Part shown: positions 50,737 to 54,237 of the stretch, in pieces
Layout of the letters: every line of letters starts with the position of its first letter
Numbering within the stretch: position 1 is the first letter of the stretch
Origin: Endozoicomonas arenosclerae
GTDB lineage: Bacteria; Pseudomonadota; Gammaproteobacteria; Pseudomonadales; Endozoicomonadaceae
Direction of reading: 5' to 3'
NCBI RefSeq assembly: GCF_001562015.1
Contig: NZ_LASA01000002.1
Span: forward strand, 1 to 54,237
Length of the DNA stretch: 54,237 bases
The notes under the pieces: model-generated
Told to the model about the DNA's origin: nothing
Databases searched by the model: none
Seen by the model: only the letters and a program-made list of their open reading frames with translations
Position numbers and translations under genes: made by a program

Positions 50737-51678
50737 TCAGCGATGTCTGTTAACCACACCCAAATCCGTACATTTGTGAAGCCACATAGATACAGGCATC
50801 GGCCAATCAGTAGCTGACCTCAACCAAAGCCTGAGCATTAAACGATGATCAGATTTATTCCCACCACTGAAATCTGAAAATGCTGTTCGGCCATGAAGCC
50901 ATGTATGGTTATTCCATATCGCCAAATCTCCACGCTGAAGTTTGATCTGGTAACGTATTTCCGGATGCCTGCAGGCTTTTTCGAAACAGGCTAAAGCATG
51001 AAGTTCTTCTGTACTAAAGGCCCAACCCATAACCTCTGCAGCAAAGTCGATAAATGCACGAACATAATAGGCACTCATAAAGCCATTCTCGACTGCCAAT
51101 ACCGGGACCTGACAACCACTAATGCTGTATTTCTCCAAGGGCAGCCCCATATGAAAGCCTTTCGCCAGCACAGACAAAACCTCTGGATGATGCGTCAGCA
51201 GGTAATGATGGATAGAGTGAACACTGGCAAAAAGACTCTCCCCTCCCTGTAAAGCTGGTCTGACACATAGAAGACATACCACATCACCTCTATCTGTGTG
51301 CAAGGGCAGTTCTTTTTCTGGCTGGTAGCCTCTTAGATCGTCACCTTCCTCATAAGCATTTTCTACGCGCCCCAATAAATCACCGTTAAAGTTTTGGGGC
51401 AATGGTCTGCCGATCCAGCTACCTATAGACCACATCATAAAATTCCGTTCTCTCGGAGTGAGTCTATCCAGAGGTATTTGTCGTAGAATGAGCAGTCCAC
51501 TCTCTGAGTTGAGAATATGTTTACACTGACTGACCAACTCTGAAAGCTCTGCAGGTTCAGGCAAGAACAGTCTTTCATTATTGATAAGGAATGATTTCAA
51601 GGCTGCTTTCACAAGCTGCTCCAGACACATCACTTGCTCTTCACTCAGCTTGATCACACTTGAGTCTACTCGACTCAT
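50737..51678 (-). CDS. TauD/TfdA-type Fe(II)/2-oxoglutarate dioxygenase
   Basis: Non-heme iron enzyme. The metal triad is visible: HTD in LPLHTDRGDVVCLL, and the distal His in IWNNHTWLHGRTAF, with the 2-oxoglutarate Arg in SDHRLMLRLWLR. It hydroxylates a small organic acid or amino-acid derivative, substrate unknown. I prefer the ATG at 51678 (313 residues; AAAGG upstream) to the GTG at 51729. The longer starts would overlap the region facing the next, divergent gene. Confidence 0.85.
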   Translation of the reverse strand: MSRVDSSVIKLSEEQVMCLEQLVKAALKSFLINNERLFLPEPAELSELVSQCKHILNSESGLLILRQIPLDRLTPRERNFMMWSIGSWIGRPLPQNFNGDLLGRVENAYEEGDDLRGYQPEKELPLHTDRGDVVCLLCVRPALQGGESLFASVHSIHHYLLTHHPEVLSVLAKGFHMGLPLEKYSISGCQVPVLAVENGFMSAYYVRAFIDFAAEVMGWAFSTEELHALACFEKACRHPEIRYQIKLQRGDLAIWNNHTWLHGRTAFSDFSGGNKSDHRLMLRLWLRSATDWPMPVSMWLHKCTDLGVVNRHR

Positions 51679-51869
51679 CTGGCCTTTCATCCAACAAGTG
51701 GAATGATCATCTTTCATGGGACATATCACAGTCAGTACAACCAGAAAAAACTGGCCAGAGCATAGACAATGGATCAGTACAATGCCGAAAGTTCAGCCTC
51801 ATTCAGGATGAAACGACATTTCCTTCCTATACTCATTCGCTCATGCCTAACTCGAATGAGATAAAAGAT

Positions 51870-52571
51870 ATGTCACTCTGGTTTGCTCATGTTCCTAACA
51901 GATTCCCCCTGTTACTCATGATTTTGTTCGCTCAAAATCATCTGATGGCCAAGACACCAGAAACAATGAGCCTAGAGTGGAAAGAGCTAAAATTGCCATC
52001 CTGTATGATGATTAACCCAGAGCTCGAGTTTGAGTGGGCAGCACAAAATGAAGAACGATGTCAGGGAGTATATGGCGAAGGTCATATTTCCAGAGTTCCA
52101 GGGATAACTCTTCTCTCAACCATACTCTGGGAGCAGCCTGGAAACAGGCATGATCAGTTCTGTATGAAACACCATGGAAGCGCTTCTGCTATCTGTGAAG
52201 ATCATGATTGCGTGTGCCTCTGTGCCTTCAGAGACCAAAAGAAGCAATTTCTGTTAGGACAAGAAATAAGAAACGATAGTGGACGTTTATACTGTCAGTC
52301 TGCACAACATACATCCGTCGATTATTTATTAGCTTACTGCAGCGAAGATCAGCCGCTGACCATGTTAGAAGCCTTCGAACACAAAGACCCCATAGACTAT
52401 GTCAATCTGGCTGGAAGTGCCCTTCTTCTATCTTCATTACTCTATATGTCTGCCAATATAATGGTCAGTTACTTCATTCAGACAGATCTTCTTAGTTTTT
52501 TGATTGGACTTGGCTATGTTGTCTATCTTCGTGACCCCAAACTGCTTGCAATGGCCTTCAGGAAAAGCTGA
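51870..52571 (+). CDS. Hypothetical Cys-rich exported protein with C-terminal membrane helices
   Basis: 234 residues from the ATG at 51870 (a GAG-type site upstream). Signal-like N-terminus FPLLLMILFAQNHLMA, a ~130-residue middle with ten cysteines (for example FCMKHHGSASAICEDHDCVC), then two hydrophobic segments (NLAGSALLLSSLLYMSANIM, LLSFLIGLGYVVYL). No family recognised. The open frame extends 5' to 51660, overlapping the dioxygenase gene, but those codons have no start signal. Confidence 0.6.
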   Translation: MSLWFAHVPNRFPLLLMILFAQNHLMAKTPETMSLEWKELKLPSCMMINPELEFEWAAQNEERCQGVYGEGHISRVPGITLLSTILWEQPGNRHDQFCMKHHGSASAICEDHDCVCLCAFRDQKKQFLLGQEIRNDSGRLYCQSAQHTSVDYLLAYCSEDQPLTMLEAFEHKDPIDYVNLAGSALLLSSLLYMSANIMVSYFIQTDLLSFLIGLGYVVYLRDPKLLAMAFRKS

Positions 52572-52586
52572 CTCTCTTCATCTTTG

Positions 52587-53231
52587 TTAGAGGAACAACT
52601 CATCAAGTCTATAAACTTGTTCAGCAGATCTTCCAGCGAGAGCAATTTCCAGCATCTTACTGGCTAACTGTCTATCTGAAATAGGTCTGAACTTCCGCAA
52701 ACCAGGAAGCCTGCACAGTAAAGGCAATAATTTGGCACCTAGCTCTTCAGCAAATCGATGCTCTTTTCTCTCACCCATCAGTAATGAGGGCTGAAAAATA
52801 CTGATGCACTGAAAAGATAGCGCCTTCACTCTATCTTCAAGCTCGCCTTTCATTTTCAAGTAAGAAGAGAAGCTCTTGGGATTCGCACCACTAGAGCTGA
52901 TCAACAAATAATGGGGAATACTATTGCTTGCAGCAATACGGGCAGCTTCCAACTGATACTCAAAGTCGATTTTTCTCTGGGCAGAGAGGGAGCCGGCCTT
53001 CTTTTTGGTTGTGCCAAGGCAGGAAAAGAACAGATCGCCTTTGATCAGGTGCCTATATTGATCCAGATGCTGAAAGTCGACAATATGGCTTTCAAGCTTT
53101 GCAGAATTCAAAGGTAATTCTCTACGACTGAGACTGATTACTTTTTCAATCTCACTGGACTCCAGGAGCTGTCTTAGCAGTTCGGAGCCAATCAGGCCTG
53201 TGGCACCAATGATCACAGCAGTTTTAGACAT
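52587..53231 (-). CDS. NAD(P)-binding Rossmann oxidoreductase (HTATIP2/YbjT-like)
   Basis: 214 residues. N-terminal dinucleotide motif AVIIGATGLIGSELLRQLLES, followed by SCLGTTKKKAGS, YLLISSSGANPKSFSSYLKMKGELE (short-chain-dehydrogenase-like Y-x3-K equivalent) and FQPSLLMGERKE, matching the atypical SDR group of human HTATIP2 (TIP30) and bacterial relatives. Substrate unknown. Convergent with the preceding gene. Confidence 0.9.
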   Translation of the reverse strand: MSKTAVIIGATGLIGSELLRQLLESSEIEKVISLSRRELPLNSAKLESHIVDFQHLDQYRHLIKGDLFFSCLGTTKKKAGSLSAQRKIDFEYQLEAARIAASNSIPHYLLISSSGANPKSFSSYLKMKGELEDRVKALSFQCISIFQPSLLMGERKEHRFAEELGAKLLPLLCRLPGLRKFRPISDRQLASKMLEIALAGRSAEQVYRLDELFL

Positions 53232-53298
53232 ACTTTTCTCCGCTAGTGTTTAAAGCTTTTTCTTATGGGGTGAATAATATAACGGATTTTCGTTGGAT

Positions 53299-53416
53299 GC
53301 TGGAAAGCTGGAAAGCTGGAAAGCTGGAAAGCTGGAAAGCTGGAAAGCTGGAAAGCTGGAAAGCTGGAAAGCTGGAAAGCTGGAAAGCTGGAAAGCTGGA
53401 AAGCTGGAAAGCTGGA
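53299..53416. repeat. 8-bp tandem repeat GCTGGAAA, about 14.75 copies
   Basis: Fourteen perfect units of GCTGGAAA from 53299 to 53410 and six more bases to 53416, with no variation. Such a perfect short tandem array is expected to be unstable in copy number. It begins 68 bases upstream of the oxidoreductase start. Confidence 0.95.
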
Positions 53417-53500
53417 CAGTCAGTATTTATTGAGCTGGAATTCTGTCAAGTTTCTGTCTTAGGATTTGTCTCAAAATAAGTTCCAGATTTACACAGGATT

Positions 53501-53550
53501 CCGTTCACCCTGAGCTTGTCGAAGGGTTCTGACAGGCTCAGCCCGAACGG
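53501..53550. repeat. REP-like imperfect palindrome
   Basis: CCGTTCACCCTGAGCTTGTC (53501-53520) and GACAGGCTCAGCCCGAACGG (53531-53550) form an imperfect 20-bp stem. The core TGAGCTTGTCGAAGG is a widespread bacterial intergenic palindromic-repeat sequence, usually present in many genomic copies. Confidence 0.65.
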
Positions 53551-53667
53551 GTTTTGAGAGGGTTTCAATAGGGAAGTTAATTTCAGACAAGTCCTTAAGA
53601 ACCCCATCGAGTTTCGACTGGGAATGCCTGGCTGCTGACCGATCTTGTTCTGAATGTGCTGATAGCA

Positions 53668-53842
53668 GGCCTCGTGAACGAGGCCCGATGTGTCGTTTGA
53701 TGAACTACGTCCTGTAGTTCATCCTGCGGGCGCACTGGTCGATGAAAGCTCCTGCAACTCGACATACCTCACATCCCTGTGCATAAAAGTGCGTCCAAAT
53801 TTGATCCGGTCAAATTTGTCACTTCCCAGTTCGGGCCCGAAC
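53668..53842. repeat. Series of four perfect hairpins or palindromes
   Basis: GGCCTCG-TGAA-CGAGGCC (53668-53685); GATGAACTAC-GTCCT-GTAGTTCATC (53699-53723); CAAATTTGA-TCCGG-TCAAATTTG (53796-53818); and the palindrome GTTCGGGCCCGAAC (53829-53842). All arms are perfect. They lie just past the terminator of the minus-strand rRNA operon. Confidence 0.8.
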
Positions 53843-53914
53843 GCGGTGTGAACGACAGTCATCGTCGATGCGTGTGGGGTTCTCTGTGAGAGTCCAATCA
53901 AAAGGCGTATAAAT

Positions 53915-53950
53915 AAAAAACCCCGGCAGCAACGCTGTCGGGGTTTTTAT
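53915..53950 (-). terminator. Terminator of the rRNA operon
   Basis: On the minus strand, CCCCGACAGC (53934-53943) pairs with GCTGCCGGGG (53921-53930), with A-run before and TTTTTTATTT after. It starts 13 bases downstream of 5S rRNA. Confidence 0.88.
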
Positions 53951-53956
53951 ATTTAG

Positions 53957-54075
53957 TGCCTGGCGATGACCTACTCTCACATGGGGAAGCCCCACACTAC
54001 CATCGGCGATGTATCGTTTCACTTCCGAGTTCGGGATGGGATCGGGTGGTTCCAACACTCTATGGTCACCAGGCA
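53957..54075 (-). rRNA. rrf: 5S ribosomal RNA
   Basis: 119 bases on the minus strand. It starts TGCCTGGTGACC at 54075 and ends with complementary GCCAGGCA at 53957. Contains the conserved GAACTCGGAAGTGAAAC and CGCCGATGGTAGTGTGGGG, as in gammaproteobacterial 5S. Confidence 0.96.
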
Positions 54076-54085
54076 AAACTGGTTT

Positions 54086-54111
54086 GAAGTTGAGATGTTA
54101 ATCTCAGCTTC
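54086..54111 (-). other. Stem-loop in the 23S-5S spacer
   Basis: GAAGTTGAGAT (54086-54096) pairs with ATCTCAGCTTC (54101-54111) around GTTA, 11 bp with one wobble. Probably a processing structure in the rRNA precursor. Confidence 0.45.
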
Positions 54112-54195
54112 TGGAATCCGTTTTTAACTTAAGCTGTTTGAGTTGCTTCTTGCTGCGCACTCTCGCCGTGTATGGCTAAATCGCTTTGGCGTTAT

Positions 54196-54237
54196 ATGGT
54201 CAAGCCTCTCGAGTCATTAGTACTGGTTAGCTCAACG
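54196..54237 (-). rRNA. rrl: 23S ribosomal RNA, 3' end (partial)
   Basis: The last 42 bases of 23S on the minus strand, cut by the window edge. The sequence reads GAGCTAACCAGTACTAATGA, then GAGGCTTGACCAT, which matches the E. coli 23S 3' end (GTACTAATGAACCGTGAGGCTTAACCTT-type). The exact end is approximate by a few bases. Confidence 0.93.

Larger units (their letters stand above)
53232..53956. other. Long non-coding stretch between oxidoreductase gene and rRNA operon
   Basis: 725 bases without a defensible gene. It holds in order the promoter region of the oxidoreductase, an 8-bp tandem repeat (53299-53416), a REP-like palindrome (53501-53550), a series of perfect hairpins (53668-53842) and the rRNA terminator (53915-53950). 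Open frames across it (53246-53479 plus; 53719-53901 minus) are judged non-coding. Confidence 0.6.

Noticed and set aside
53299-53416. CRISPR array
   Set aside because: The unit is 8 bp with no spacers, so this is a simple tandem repeat.
53246-53479. 77-codon ORF across the 8-bp repeat
   Set aside because: An 8-bp unit gives an open 24-base cycle in any frame; the repeated ESWKAGKL peptide is a by-product.
53719-53901. 60-codon minus-strand ORF behind the rRNA operon
   Set aside because: It runs through several perfect hairpins. Similar frames are often wrongly annotated in rRNA-flanking DNA.

Overview
The window reads as chromosome of a marine, probably animal-associated gammaproteobacterium. 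The Oceanospirillales/Endozoicomonas type is the best guess, because ordinary gammaproteobacterial housekeeping genes (mutY, yggX, selO, radD, a DUF2986 gene, tRNA-Phe, an rRNA operon) sit among eukaryote-flavoured or secreted proteins (a Ser/Thr kinase, cyanovirin-like lectins, Ser/Arg-rich proteins, Cys-rich secreted proteins). The assignment is inferred from gene content only; no 16S sequence is visible.

Layout. 1-2130: right end of an IS5/IS4-type transposase abutting a large surface-type protein that is probably 5'-truncated. 2155-6548 (mostly minus): ABC exporter, DASS anion symporter with an apparent ATT start, glutathionyl-hydroquinone reductase. 6695-9697: zinc-uptake operon (histidine-rich outer-membrane protein, ZnuA-like binding protein, ZnuB-like permease) behind a Zur-box-like palindrome. 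9715-11973 (minus): MgtE-type membrane domain and a TDT/SLAC1 transporter. 12181-20144: mutY with an upstream Fur-box-like site, then a block (kinase, hydrolase lacking its serine, acyltransferase, cyanovirin-type secreted protein, selO) that separates mutY from yggX. 20162-25894: acidic secreted protein, two tRNA-Phe genes with a near-consensus promoter, DUF2986 protein, S24 repressor, coiled-coil membrane protein, and a three-repeat coiled-coil gene broken by a +1 frameshift.

25909-37763: hotdog thioesterase, beta-propeller protein, RadD helicase, ABC-F ATPase preceded by a 24-codon leader ORF with a perfect Shine-Dalgarno and an overlapping stem-loop, FNT channel plus cyanase, a pair of small paralogues, cytochrome b561 plus YceI, and two hypothetical genes. 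37960-44811: ferredoxin reductase and 2Fe-2S ferredoxin, then a divergent unit of alkyl sulfatase plus GMC alcohol dehydrogenase (minus) and LysR regulator plus LysE exporter (plus). The divergent promoter carries two GTTC-N8-GAAC dyads exactly 21 bp apart. Together they suggest use of alkyl sulfates through alcohols to aldehydes.

44964-53231: accessory region with an orphan AlpA-like regulator, a small membrane protein, three unrecognised effector-like genes (45757-48759), a DMT transporter, a triple cyanovirin-repeat secreted protein, a TauD-type dioxygenase, a Cys-rich membrane protein and a Rossmann oxidoreductase. 53232-54237: intergenic zone with a 15-copy 8-bp tandem repeat, a REP-like palindrome, a run of perfect hairpins, then the terminator, 5S rRNA and the 3' end of 23S rRNA of a minus-strand rRNA operon.
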